From NCBI RefSeq assembly GCF_900141865.1, contig NZ_FQYW01000008.1, positions 62,001 to 126,000 on the forward strand: a stretch of 64,000 nucleotides of DNA, read 5' to 3'. Both the position numbers and the translations under genes were made by a program. Shown in pieces: positions 34,901 to 42,738 of the stretch. Source of the stretch: Anaerovibrio lipolyticus DSM 3074 (GTDB lineage Bacteria > Bacillota > Negativicutes > Selenomonadales > Selenomonadaceae). Below the pieces are notes generated by a model. That model was not told the DNA's origin, did no database searches, and worked only from the letters and a program-made list of their open reading frames with translations. Each line of letters starts with the position of its first letter. The first letter of the stretch is position 1.

Positions 34901-35262
34901 AAAAGTATAAACGCATAGGTCTGGAATGTGGTTACTATATCTTCCGACCAAGTAAAAAGGCTGAAACCCTATACGCTGACGAAAAAGTTTTGGATATTCT
35001 TGGCTGTGACACCTTTGATAGCTTCACAGCCTTCTCCGATGGCTCCATTAAGAATATCGTTATCGTGAAGGAACGGGATGATGTAGCCAGCACAGTTGAG
35101 GACTTAAACGCCAGCTCCTCCTATATCGGTTCCTTCAAATTCAGCATTACCCGTCGGGACGGGGAAACCCGTCATCTGGATTCTATTGGCTGCAGAGCCT
35201 ACAACGGCGAAGAAGTCGTATGCTTTGTATATGTTGTTGACATAACCGACATAATTGAGTAG
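31993..35262 (+). CDS. BvgS-like hybrid sensor kinase with C-terminal PAS
   Basis: A 1089-residue membrane sensor. Order: signal anchor (about 8-35), two periplasmic SBP_bac_3 Venus-flytrap domains (about 45-270 and 285-510), a transmembrane helix (about 525-548), HisKA with NMSHDIRTPMN, HATPase (N box LISNSLKYT, DTGIGM, GTGLGM), a receiver (VLMDVQMPQMDGYKA) and a final PAS-like module (about 980-1085). There is no HPt. The C-terminal PAS after the receiver is unusual. The chosen start ATG 31993 follows GGGAG and begins at the anchor; the TTG at 31930 adds 21 residues. Flytrap domains suggest sensing of amino acids or similar solutes. No DNA-binding partner is adjacent. Confidence 0.85.
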   Translation: MKFNNFRYIRKSFLIITSLLLVAMQLLSYWMMSAYANQGEDDNQRKTVRVAAYDADEIFVLNDGNNRKNGYAYEYIETIARYSGWDLEYKIYPGFTDCINAVKNGEADLAYDVSYTEERAKYLAFPNEAMGVENYYLYFLDHNKEIISGNLDTLQHKKIGVSKGTKQIGILREWLTKNNVDAEIVEYENSAARRAALWAGDVDLNLIANRYNKPHFIAFGSIGEDNFYLVVNKARPDILKELNDAHRLMMSINPYFITDISKRHFAYASIRKSLSTPELQWLSQHPVIHVGCLADDPPFIYRDPKTNELKGASIDTMNRIFKVLYIDDVQLEFSMFDSREDMLKALRNKEIDLIQYFFDYDRAARDNVIISTDIYDAQLGLVRKAGTSYTDAFESLAYLEKFNVKNYTITNKNINNYIPCNTLLECMEAVHSGKATGAIGLGSTLAIYSQAYPDLEYTPMMETVPLCFATSKENVSLISMIDKGRGLINSGEIDAMIAAHQPMAPFSINKFISNNLVSCIFGLVVVISVIMIVLFMTITNRRLKAKNQLIDEQNTALKEYQGKLTQSLVDVKKADKAKTSFLFNMSHDIRTPMNAIIGFTTLLEKNIDNKELALSYIEKIQSSNKFLLSLINNVLEMARIESGKATVEESCVNLEKIVPEVCAVFEAQMKEKGLHFTYSLNVEHNHIMMDATKVREILLNLISNSLKYTPPGGSVSYDVTEEPCDTPGTTIFKVVVADTGIGMPKDFLDTIFDAFTREKNTTQSGIIGTGLGMHIVKKLVDLLGGNITVESEPGKGTRFTLLMPNKIAPEHLQHSLEEKKNDIDTSKFQGMRILLAEDNELNAEIAQTVLEAQGFKVEHAQNGVEAVDMLANSDPGYYNLVLMDVQMPQMDGYKATITIRGMQEPAHSSIPIIAMTANAFEEDKRAALLAGMNAHIPKPFDIHKLFSTIEMVMEHKDYYIRSDIMDNFKEKYKRIGLECGYYIFRPSKKAETLYADEKVLDILGCDTFDSFTAFSDGSIKNIVIVKERDDVASTVEDLNASSSYIGSFKFSITRRDGETRHLDSIGCRAYNGEEVVCFVYVVDITDIIE

Positions 35263-35278
35263 ATTACTCAACAAAAAT

Positions 35279-35318
35279 AAAGGCATATACCCTTCATCAA
35301 ATGGGGTATATGCCTTTT
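35279..35318. terminator. Bidirectional terminator
   Basis: AAAGGCATATACCC (35279-35292) and GGGTATATGCCTTTT (35304-35318) between the two convergent hybrid kinases. Confidence 0.88.
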
Positions 35319-35341
35319 CTGTTGGTAATACTTAAGTCTGA

Positions 35342-38300
35342 TTAATTAGTAAGCATGGATTTTAAGGTACTGAACAATTCACGGGTATCAATAGGCTTGC
35401 CCACATGTCCGTTCATGCCTGCATTCATGGCTTTTAGTTTATCCTCTGCAAATACATTTGCCGTCATAGCTATAATAGGCACCTTTTTGCAATAATCACT
35501 ATCAAGAGCCCTTATTGCCTCAGTAGCCTCATAACCATCCATTACCGGCATCTGAATATCCATAAGGATAACATCATATTGGCCATCCCTGGCTTTCTTC
35601 ATCTTTTCCAATGCCTCGGAGCCATTGCCTGCCACATCCACCTTGAAGTTGACTCCTTCCAGCAGAGCGTTGGCAATTTCCTGATTTATCATGTTATCCT
35701 CTACCAGAAGCACCGATTTGCCTGTAAAGTCATATTTATCCTTGGTTCTGACAGTGACATCAGCATCCTGATGCATAATAGTCTTAAACTCTACAGAAAC
35801 TATAAATTTGGTTCCTTTATTAGGCTCACTATCAACAGTAATCGTACCGCCCATAATGTCCACAATACTCTTGGTAATAGACATGCCCAGGCCAGTTCCC
35901 TGAATACCGCTTACTGTTGTATTACGGGCCCTTTCAAATGGAACAAAGAGCTTGTCAATAAATTCCTTTTCAATGCCAATGCCTGTATCCTCAACATGGA
36001 ACTCAAAGGTTGATCGGTTAGCATCACTGGCAGGCTTTTGGAACAGCTTAATGGAAACCAAACCACCTACCGGGGTGAATTTCACCGCATTACTGAGAAG
36101 ATTAAGGAGAACCTGCTTCAGGCGGAGACGATCACAAAGCACAGTATCGTCCATAATACCATTAGTATCTACCTGAAATTGCAGCTTTTTTGCTTCAACA
36201 TCAGACTGAAGAATAGATTTCAGCTCATCAACGAGAGAAATCAGATTGGTAGGCTGTGGCTCCAGCTCAATACGTCCACTTTCAATGCGGCTCATATCCA
36301 AAACGTCATTTATAAGACTAAGGAGATGCTTGCTTACCAGCTTGATTTTCTCCAGATATGTTTTCACTTCGGCCGAATTACTGAGATTTTCCTCAGCCAA
36401 AGCTGTATACCCCATAATACCATTCATTGGAGTGCGAATATCGTGGGACATATTATTGAGGAATATACTCTTGGCCTGATTTGCCTGCTGGGCCTTTAAA
36501 AGTGCCTCATCCTTCTGAGCTATCATATTTTTGTAGTCGCTAATATCCTGCAATACTCCATACAGTCTCAAAGGTGTACCATCACTTCGCCTATTAAGAC
36601 GGGCATAGGCCCGGAACCATACATAATCCCTGTCAGTTGTCTTTATCCGTATTTCATGGTCAACAATATTAATATTTTCATCATTAACACGCAAAATTTC
36701 CCATATATATTTACCACCCTCCAGACGGTCTTCTGGATGAATGAGACCAACCACTGCTTCCAAAGTATCAGGAAAATCATTAGTATCCGTATATCCTAAG
36801 ATGTGGCGCAAGCCATCACTCCAGTTCACATTATCCACATTACCCACTGGGTCAAATTCAATTATCCAGTTGGCGGATTTTAATGCCTCATGGTTATTTT
36901 CAATAATTGTAATGGCCTTATGTTGTTTATCCAACAGCTCCTTTACCTCATCATTTTTTGCCAACAGCTCCTCATTGGCATACACCTGATGTTCATTTGC
37001 CATTATCAGCTCATCATTGGCCACCTTCAACTGATTCGTCTGCTCTCTTAACACCTGATTAACCTTGGAGATGCGCTGGCGGCTTCTGTTCAAAATATAC
37101 ATATTAACCAGAATCAGCAGGAATACAACCCCCAGAATAACCAAAATCCACCAATAATCCAGCAATAAATCATGCAAATTGGAACGAACGAGAGAAAAAA
37201 CATTGGCTGAAATTTCTTTGTCTATTTTCTGCTGATCAAGGTTGACAATGCCCCGCTCAAAAATTGACAGCAAGTGGCTATTATTCCGATTTACAGACAA
37301 GCATACCCCTGCATCGGAAAAGGTATCCACCTCTTTTAGACCTCTGTAAGCATTATTCTTCTGAAGAAATTTTCTGGCCAAATATTCATTGGATATAGTA
37401 GCATCTACTTTTCCTCTTTTTACCGCTTCATAACAGTCGGCTTCAGATTCATAATATACATATTCGTAGTCTCCATTAAAAATACCCGCCAACATAATGG
37501 AGGTTGGACTTGGTTTATTCTTGGCAATAGCTATACGTTTAATATCATTGACATCAAAATCCTCCCGTATTATTAATCTAAGGCCAATGGTAAAAATGTC
37601 ATTGGTCTGGGACAAGCCCACCTTTTCTGCCCACCACAAATCTTTATAGAAGCCGAAGGCAGCATCCACATCTCCCCAAATCACAGCATTTTTGAGACTA
37701 TCACTGTCATCAAAGGGTACATAAGTAATGATGGAAGGATCCACTTCAATATTCTTGCAAATGTCATTCATTACGGTGGTAATAACACCCTGCGGAGCAT
37801 CACCGTTGGTGCCTCTAGCACATAATGGCAAATGTCTACTAAAATATCCGATACGTAAGTACTTCTTGTTATTTAGCCATTCCCTGTCATCAGGAGAAAG
37901 CCTTGAATCCATCATGGCATCCTTGAAATGTTTATATTCCATATCATTCCAGAAGTAAGGATGAGACGCCATAATTTTAGGTTGAGCAAGATTAAGCTCC
38001 TCCAATAGGTCAGTGCGTTTTGGGGCAGTGACAAGATAATAATCGGAATCACCCAGCAATACAATATTTGATATTCCATTTACTTTTCCCCGGAAATGTG
38101 TTCTGACAAGAGCATCTATCTTGCCCTCCATCAAAGCCTTGATTTTGTTGTCAGTTCCGCTACCCATAGGGACAATCTCACAGTCAATATTATTTTTTTC
38201 AATCCAATCCTCCAGATACTTTATCTGAACAGATTTTTCCTCCACACCGATTTTCTTTCCATTAAAAGTGCTTAAATCCATACTATCTATTTGATTATTG

Positions 38301-38707
38301 TCTGTTTTTACAGCAATATAATAGATTTCACGCCCCATACCATCTTTAGGATAATTGATTAATCCTGCCCGTTCCGGGGTGTAGGAAACATCCGTCATCA
38401 GATCTATCTCACCGGACAGTAGCTTTTTATACAGCTCTGACCAGCTACCATAAACATACTCATAGCGCCATCCCGTGTAATTAGCCACCGCCTGAAGGTA
38501 TTCATAGCCATAGCCTGATTTTACTGCGCCCTGTGATGCACCACCCATAAAATTGCCATCACTAAAGTAACCCACCTTTACCACCTTGCCGGTTAAAGGT
38601 GCGCCACTGTCCATATCTGTCGGAGAAACTTCTACTGGCTGAGGACTACAACCGGTGAAAACGCTCAACAGCAAAAAAACACATATAAAAAGAAAGCGTT
38701 TCATCAT
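35342..38707 (-). CDS. BvgS-like lipoprotein-signal hybrid sensor kinase
   Basis: A 1121-residue sensor. It has an N-terminal signal ending FTGC (possible lipobox), two SBP_bac_3 domains (about 40-270 and 285-505), a transmembrane helix (about 515-535), a heptad-rich coiled coil (about 540-600), a PAS/PAC domain (about 615-735), HisKA (NMSHDIRTPMNG), HATPase (NLLSNAVKFT, DTGIGI, GTGLGM) and a receiver (ILMDIQMPVMDGYEA). There is no HPt. ATG 38707 follows AAGGTG; the in-frame ATG at 38725 overlaps the stop of the upstream gene as ATGA and is a real alternative that would make the two genes coupled. A lipobox before an inner-membrane kinase is unexpected. Confidence 0.85.
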   Translation of the reverse strand: MMKRFLFICVFLLLSVFTGCSPQPVEVSPTDMDSGAPLTGKVVKVGYFSDGNFMGGASQGAVKSGYGYEYLQAVANYTGWRYEYVYGSWSELYKKLLSGEIDLMTDVSYTPERAGLINYPKDGMGREIYYIAVKTDNNQIDSMDLSTFNGKKIGVEEKSVQIKYLEDWIEKNNIDCEIVPMGSGTDNKIKALMEGKIDALVRTHFRGKVNGISNIVLLGDSDYYLVTAPKRTDLLEELNLAQPKIMASHPYFWNDMEYKHFKDAMMDSRLSPDDREWLNNKKYLRIGYFSRHLPLCARGTNGDAPQGVITTVMNDICKNIEVDPSIITYVPFDDSDSLKNAVIWGDVDAAFGFYKDLWWAEKVGLSQTNDIFTIGLRLIIREDFDVNDIKRIAIAKNKPSPTSIMLAGIFNGDYEYVYYESEADCYEAVKRGKVDATISNEYLARKFLQKNNAYRGLKEVDTFSDAGVCLSVNRNNSHLLSIFERGIVNLDQQKIDKEISANVFSLVRSNLHDLLLDYWWILVILGVVFLLILVNMYILNRSRQRISKVNQVLREQTNQLKVANDELIMANEHQVYANEELLAKNDEVKELLDKQHKAITIIENNHEALKSANWIIEFDPVGNVDNVNWSDGLRHILGYTDTNDFPDTLEAVVGLIHPEDRLEGGKYIWEILRVNDENINIVDHEIRIKTTDRDYVWFRAYARLNRRSDGTPLRLYGVLQDISDYKNMIAQKDEALLKAQQANQAKSIFLNNMSHDIRTPMNGIMGYTALAEENLSNSAEVKTYLEKIKLVSKHLLSLINDVLDMSRIESGRIELEPQPTNLISLVDELKSILQSDVEAKKLQFQVDTNGIMDDTVLCDRLRLKQVLLNLLSNAVKFTPVGGLVSIKLFQKPASDANRSTFEFHVEDTGIGIEKEFIDKLFVPFERARNTTVSGIQGTGLGMSITKSIVDIMGGTITVDSEPNKGTKFIVSVEFKTIMHQDADVTVRTKDKYDFTGKSVLLVEDNMINQEIANALLEGVNFKVDVAGNGSEALEKMKKARDGQYDVILMDIQMPVMDGYEATEAIRALDSDYCKKVPIIAMTANVFAEDKLKAMNAGMNGHVGKPIDTRELFSTLKSMLTN

Positions 38708-38721
38708 TTCTATCACCTTTA

Positions 38722-39105
38722 TCATTGCAGTAATCCCTCTGGCTTTACGTTCATGAGGATTTCCTTAACCAGTTCCTCCTCCAGCTTGTTTTGGAATTCT
38801 GCCATGGCCTTTTCCTCTTCTGCCTTAAATTCCTTGCGTCCAATGACATTGCCATCCTTCAGCCCCTCGTCATAGCCACTGTTATAGCCCATAGAAAAAC
38901 AGTCCTCCGCTACAGAGCGCATAGCATCCTTTAAGCTAGTACGAAAGACTTGCTGAAATTCGGCATCCACCTTGTTGTGCACGAAAAGACTGGAAAGCAT
39001 CTTTGCCACCAGCTCTTGCTTACCCATGGTATCCTCAGACAACAGCTCCTTTAATGAAACCTTTTTAACATTCTTGGTCGTTACCATCTTTGATTTAGCA
39101 ACCAT
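38722..39105 (-). CDS. Hypothetical protein, 127 residues
   Basis: Not recognised. The protein has a basic N-terminus, a helical middle, a glycine/tyrosine motif MGYNSGYDEGLKDGNVIG (residues about 73-90, a repeated G-x3-G spacing like that of helical amphipathic segments) and a Glu/Lys-rich coiled-coil C-terminus. No signal peptide or membrane segment. GAGGG lies 7 nt before the ATG. Its stop overlaps the first ATG of the hybrid kinase gene, so the two are probably translated together and may act together. Confidence 0.65.
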   Translation of the reverse strand: MVAKSKMVTTKNVKKVSLKELLSEDTMGKQELVAKMLSSLFVHNKVDAEFQQVFRTSLKDAMRSVAEDCFSMGYNSGYDEGLKDGNVIGRKEFKAEEEKAMAEFQNKLEEELVKEILMNVKPEGLLQ

Positions 39106-39218
39106 AATAATCCCTCAATTCTGTGTGTACGGGTTGCCTTTCTCTACTATTCTTTCCTATCTTCCTTAGTGTGGTATAACTTCGACACGAGGGCCCTTTT
39201 TTCCTGCAAAAATTGTAT

Positions 39219-39248
39219 TTGTAAACTTGTATACCTATGTGTTAAAAT
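39219..39248 (+). promoter_or_regulatory. Promoter of NSS transporter gene
   Basis: TTGTAA (39219-39224), an 18-nt spacer and TAAAAT (39243-39248), 41 nt before the ATG. Confidence 0.5.
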
Positions 39249-39288
39249 ATTCGAGTATGATTGAATTTTTGTAGGGGGTCTTTGACTA

Positions 39289-40647
39289 ATGGAGAGAGAA
39301 TCCTTCCAGTCCAGACTGGGATTCCTGCTGGTAAGTGCTGGCTGCGCTATCGGCATTGGTAATGTATGGCGTTTTCCATACATCTGTGGTGAGTACGGTG
39401 GTGGATTGTTTGTACTTATCTACTTATTATTCTTGTTAATTATGGGTGTGCCTGTGCTGGCTATGGAGCTGTCCGTAGGACGTGCAAGTCAGAAGTCTGC
39501 ATACCTTGGTTTTAAGAAGCTGGAGCCTGAGGGCACCAAATGGCATATTCACGGTCTTACCAGTATCGTGGGCAACTATATCCTGATGATGTTTTATACC
39601 GTAGTTTCCGGCTGGATGCTGGACTACTTCTTTAAATTCATCCGTGGTGAATTTACACCAGGTATGAATACTGAACAGATTGGCAATGTGTTTGGCAATA
39701 TGCTGGCCGATCCTGTGGAGCTGGTATTTTGGATGCTCCTTGAGGTTGCCCTCTGCTTTATAATCTTAAGTGCCGGCATTCAGAGCGGTCTTGAAAAGGT
39801 AACCAAGATTATGATGGGTGCCCTGCTGATTCTTATTATCGTTCTGGGACTCCACAGCTTGGTGTTGCCTGGTGGCATGGAAGGTCTTTCCTTCCTGCTT
39901 CTGCCAAGCCTTGACGGTGTTAATCAGCATGGTTGGTGGACCGTTATCTCTGCCGCCATGAATCAGGCTTTCTTCACCCTTAGCGTTGGTATGGGTTCTA
40001 TGGAAATTTTCGGCAGCTACATTGACAAGCATCATTCCCTGCCTGGGGAATCCGTTCGTATTGCGGCTTTGGATACCATCGTGGCTATTATGGCCGGAAT
40101 GATTATCTTCCCTGCCTGTTTTGCATACGGTCTTCGTCCAGATGCGGGACCTTCCCTTTTATTTATCACCCTGCCTAATGTATTTATGGATATGACCGGT
40201 GGTCTTATCTGGGGAGCCCTGTTCTTCCTGTTTATGACCTTTGCCAGCTTCTCCACTGTACTGGCAGTTTGTGAAAATATTATTTCCTTCTGTATGGACA
40301 CCTTCAAATGGGGCCGTAAAAAGGCTGCTGTTATCAACGGTTTCATGGTAGGCCTTTTGAGCATCCCTTGTGCTTTGGGCTTTAACGTATGGGAGAACAT
40401 CACTATTATAGGCAACCGTGGTGTGCTGGATACTGAGGACTTCCTAGTAAGTAATCTGATTCTGCCAATCGGTTCCCTTATCTTCCTGCTGTTCTGCGTT
40501 ACCAAATACGGTTGGGGCTTCAAGAACTTCTTTGAAGAGGTGAACACCGGTGACGGTATGAAGTTCCCTACCTGGGTAAAGGGCTATTTCCAGTGGATTC
40601 TGCCAATTATGCTCTTTGTTATTATCGTACAGGGATTAATACAGTAA
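39289..40647 (+). CDS. Sodium-dependent NSS-family transporter
   Basis: A 452-residue membrane protein with about 11-12 helices of the neurotransmitter:sodium symporter (LeuT-like) family. The Na+/substrate site of helix 1 is clear (LVSAGCAIGIGNVWRFPYICGEYGGG), as is helix 6 (AAMNQAFFTLSVGMGSMEIFGSY). It imports amino acids or amines with Na+. A single transcription unit with promoter and terminator. A paralogue lies at 51383-52777. The substrate is not predictable here. Confidence 0.9.
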   Translation: MERESFQSRLGFLLVSAGCAIGIGNVWRFPYICGEYGGGLFVLIYLLFLLIMGVPVLAMELSVGRASQKSAYLGFKKLEPEGTKWHIHGLTSIVGNYILMMFYTVVSGWMLDYFFKFIRGEFTPGMNTEQIGNVFGNMLADPVELVFWMLLEVALCFIILSAGIQSGLEKVTKIMMGALLILIIVLGLHSLVLPGGMEGLSFLLLPSLDGVNQHGWWTVISAAMNQAFFTLSVGMGSMEIFGSYIDKHHSLPGESVRIAALDTIVAIMAGMIIFPACFAYGLRPDAGPSLLFITLPNVFMDMTGGLIWGALFFLFMTFASFSTVLAVCENIISFCMDTFKWGRKKAAVINGFMVGLLSIPCALGFNVWENITIIGNRGVLDTEDFLVSNLILPIGSLIFLLFCVTKYGWGFKNFFEEVNTGDGMKFPTWVKGYFQWILPIMLFVIIVQGLIQ

Positions 40648-40650
40648 TAA

Positions 40651-40692
40651 AAAAACCTCGAAACCTTTAGTAATAAAGATCTCGAGGTTTTT
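40651..40692 (+). terminator. Terminator, dispersed repeat copy 2
   Basis: AAAAACCTCGA (40651-40661) and TCGAGGTTTTT (40682-40692) with inner CCTTT/AAAG. Shares an identical 18-nt stretch with the tRNA-Ala terminator. Confidence 0.88.
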
Positions 40693-40725
40693 CTTTTAAA
40701 AAATATTATAAGTGAGGTGTCCCCC

Positions 40726-40908
40726 ATGAACAGAAACAAGGAAGCCTGTCATTGTAAAAATGTGACCTATGGCATGATTGAGGATGCTATAAAGGACGGC
40801 TGCACAAGCTATAACGACATTCAGGAGAAGCTCCGCTTTGGCACCTCCTGCGGCAAATGCAAGGAATTTATACAGCATCTGATTAAAGAGCTAAGTGCCA
40901 AACCATAA
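40726..40908 (+). CDS. BFD-like [2Fe-2S] protein
   Basis: A 60-residue protein with the Fer2_BFD pattern: CHC (Cys11 and Cys13 region) and, about 32 residues later, CGKC. Bacterioferritin-associated ferredoxins of this type bind one [2Fe-2S] cluster and donate electrons; free-standing copies are common in Bacillota and their partners vary. The start ATG 40726 follows GAGGTG by 7 nt; GTG 40717 lies within that site. No bacterioferritin gene is nearby. Confidence 0.85.
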   Translation: MNRNKEACHCKNVTYGMIEDAIKDGCTSYNDIQEKLRFGTSCGKCKEFIQHLIKELSAKP

Positions 40909-40993
40909 AAAGCCACAATGAATTCATCACGGCTGGTAAGTTATATGCTTGAAAACTGGTAAGCTGTTAAGATTTGTCATGGAGGTGGATAGT

Positions 40994-41809
40994 TTGAATG
41001 TGGAAATATTTTTCTGTGTTGTTTTGCTATTATGGTTTATGTTTCCAACTACAGTGAAGGCTTCCGCCTCTGTTATGCTCCAAGGGGCCATGGCCTGCGA
41101 AACCGATAAAATGATTTCTTCCCTTAGAAATCCAAAAGAGAAGAAGATTGGTTCTTGGCGATTTATCACTGGTGACTATCAAGGGGTCCCCCTGATAGTC
41201 GCCGTTACCCATGCAGGTGTTAGCTATGCTGCCGCTGCAACTGCTGTAGGCATTGAGCATTTTAATCCCGCTGCAGTTATTAATCAGGGAACCGGTGGTG
41301 GTCACGCCCCATCCATGCATACCTTTGATCTGGTGATTGGAGCTGATTCCTTTGATGCAAGTGCCTGGATCAGTAAAATCGAAAAAAATGATGCTGACTG
41401 GCGGCATATACGCTTTTACGCCGTTAAGGATGATTATTATTTAACCGATAGTTATAGGATTTCAGCCGATGCCAATTTGTTGATGGTGGCGAAGGATATG
41501 TCCAAAGACTATCATAAAGGCAACACTGCCGTGGGCACTATTGCCACATCCAATAACTGGAACCGCCAAAAGGAAAGAATACTTTTTCTTAATAAGGAAT
41601 ATGGCTCATTGTGTGAGGACATGGAAACCCATGCCGTAGCTCAGATTTGCCGAAGCTATGGTGTACCATTTATAGGACTTCGGGTTTTATCAAATACAGA
41701 GCTCCACGATGAAAAATTCAATCCCGAGGCCGGACACGCCTGTCAGGAGTTTTCTCTTTCAGTAGCAAAGGCATATTATGAGAAATACTTGAAATTTATG
41801 GTAGAATAA
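40994..41809 (+). CDS. Exported MTA/SAH nucleosidase-like protein
   Basis: A PNP_UDP phosphorylase-superfamily protein, 271 residues from TTG 40994. A hydrophobic N-terminus (VEIFFCVVLLLWFMFP then TVKASA) looks like a cleavable signal, so the enzyme would act outside the cytoplasm. The core resembles MTA/SAH nucleosidase: VTHAGVSYAAAATAVGIEHF, NQGTGGGHA, CEDMETHAVAQICRSYGVPFIGLRVLS. The catalytic Asp that usually follows LRVIS is Asn here (LSNTELHDE). GGAGGTGG at 40981-40988 favours TTG 40994 or GTG 41000; ATG 40979 lies before the site. It may recover purines from exported nucleosides. Confidence 0.75.
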   Translation: MNVEIFFCVVLLLWFMFPTTVKASASVMLQGAMACETDKMISSLRNPKEKKIGSWRFITGDYQGVPLIVAVTHAGVSYAAAATAVGIEHFNPAAVINQGTGGGHAPSMHTFDLVIGADSFDASAWISKIEKNDADWRHIRFYAVKDDYYLTDSYRISADANLLMVAKDMSKDYHKGNTAVGTIATSNNWNRQKERILFLNKEYGSLCEDMETHAVAQICRSYGVPFIGLRVLSNTELHDEKFNPEAGHACQEFSLSVAKAYYEKYLKFMVE

Positions 41810-41835
41810 CCAACTTATTAGAATAATTACATTTT

Positions 41836-41870
41836 TACTAAAAACAAAGCCGACCACGCTAATGGTCGGC
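41836..41870. terminator. Bidirectional hairpin
   Basis: GCCGACCA (41849-41856) and TGGTCGGC (41863-41870). The minus strand has TTTGTTTTTAG after the stem; the plus strand has ATTTTT nine bases after it. It lies between convergent genes. Confidence 0.8.
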
Positions 41871-41897
41871 ATCCATTTTTAAGAGCTGATATTCCCT

Positions 41898-42677
41898 TTA
41901 TTTCCCCTTAAACACCGGGGCCCGTTTTTCCGAGAAGGCCTTTATACCCTCCTGGAAATCCTCTGTCCCCAGCAGCATTGCCATGGCCATGGCTTCGTAG
42001 GTCAGTGTTTCGTCCAGAGTCGCTCCATAGTTGTTTATTTCCTTTTTCATCATGGCCAGAGCTAATGGGGCTGCACCTGCAATCTGCTTGGCTACAGCCA
42101 TGGTTTTTTCACGTAATTTCTCCGGAGGAAATACATCATTAACCAATCCCAGAGAATGGGCTTCATCAGCCAACAATGGACGGGCCGTAAACATCAATTC
42201 CTTTGCCTTTGCCAGTCCCACAGTTTTAGCCAGAAAATAATAACCGCCACAATCCGGAGCCAGTCCTATATTGGCAAAGCTCTGAATAAATTTTACCCCC
42301 TGAACCGCATAACACAAATCACAGGCAATAGCAATATTGAACCCGGCCCCTGCAGCTACACCATTAACCATAGCTATAACAGGCTTTGACATACTGCTGA
42401 TGAGCTTAACCACCATTCCGGCCTGGGCCACGAAATTACGCCGCTCCTCAGTGGTCTTTAAATTATCAAGGGATGGCAAATCACCGCCGGCACAGAAGCC
42501 TCGCCCTTCACCTGTGATTACCACCACCCGTACATCTGGGTCATGCTCAGCAAAATGCAGCTTCGCAAGCCACCCGTTAATAAGCTCCAAGCTCATGGAG
42601 TTCAGGCTTTTGGGGCGATTTAAGGTTAAAATTGCTACCCCATCACTCTTTTCATACTTTACAACGTCCTCGGACAC
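41898..42677 (-). CDS. Enoyl-CoA hydratase/isomerase family protein
   Basis: A 259-residue crotonase-fold protein. Oxyanion-hole segments are GRGFCAGGDL and NGVAAGAGFNIAIACD; the catalytic loop region reads FANIGLAPDCGGYY. The Asp after GLAP in place of the first catalytic Glu is like isomerase-type members (PaaG-like), so the exact reaction is open. Translation starts at GTG 42677, 7 nt after GGAGG (42685-42689 on the complement); the longer frame to 42722 starts before this site. It follows a radical SAM gene on the same strand. Confidence 0.85.
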   Translation of the reverse strand: MSEDVVKYEKSDGVAILTLNRPKSLNSMSLELINGWLAKLHFAEHDPDVRVVVITGEGRGFCAGGDLPSLDNLKTTEERRNFVAQAGMVVKLISSMSKPVIAMVNGVAAGAGFNIAIACDLCYAVQGVKFIQSFANIGLAPDCGGYYFLAKTVGLAKAKELMFTARPLLADEAHSLGLVNDVFPPEKLREKTMAVAKQIAGAAPLALAMMKKEINNYGATLDETLTYEAMAMAMLLGTEDFQEGIKAFSEKRAPVFKGK

Positions 42678-42738
42678 ATATACCCCTCCCATCAATGTAT
42701 TGACAGTAAATATATCTGCCAATAAAAATATCTAATCT

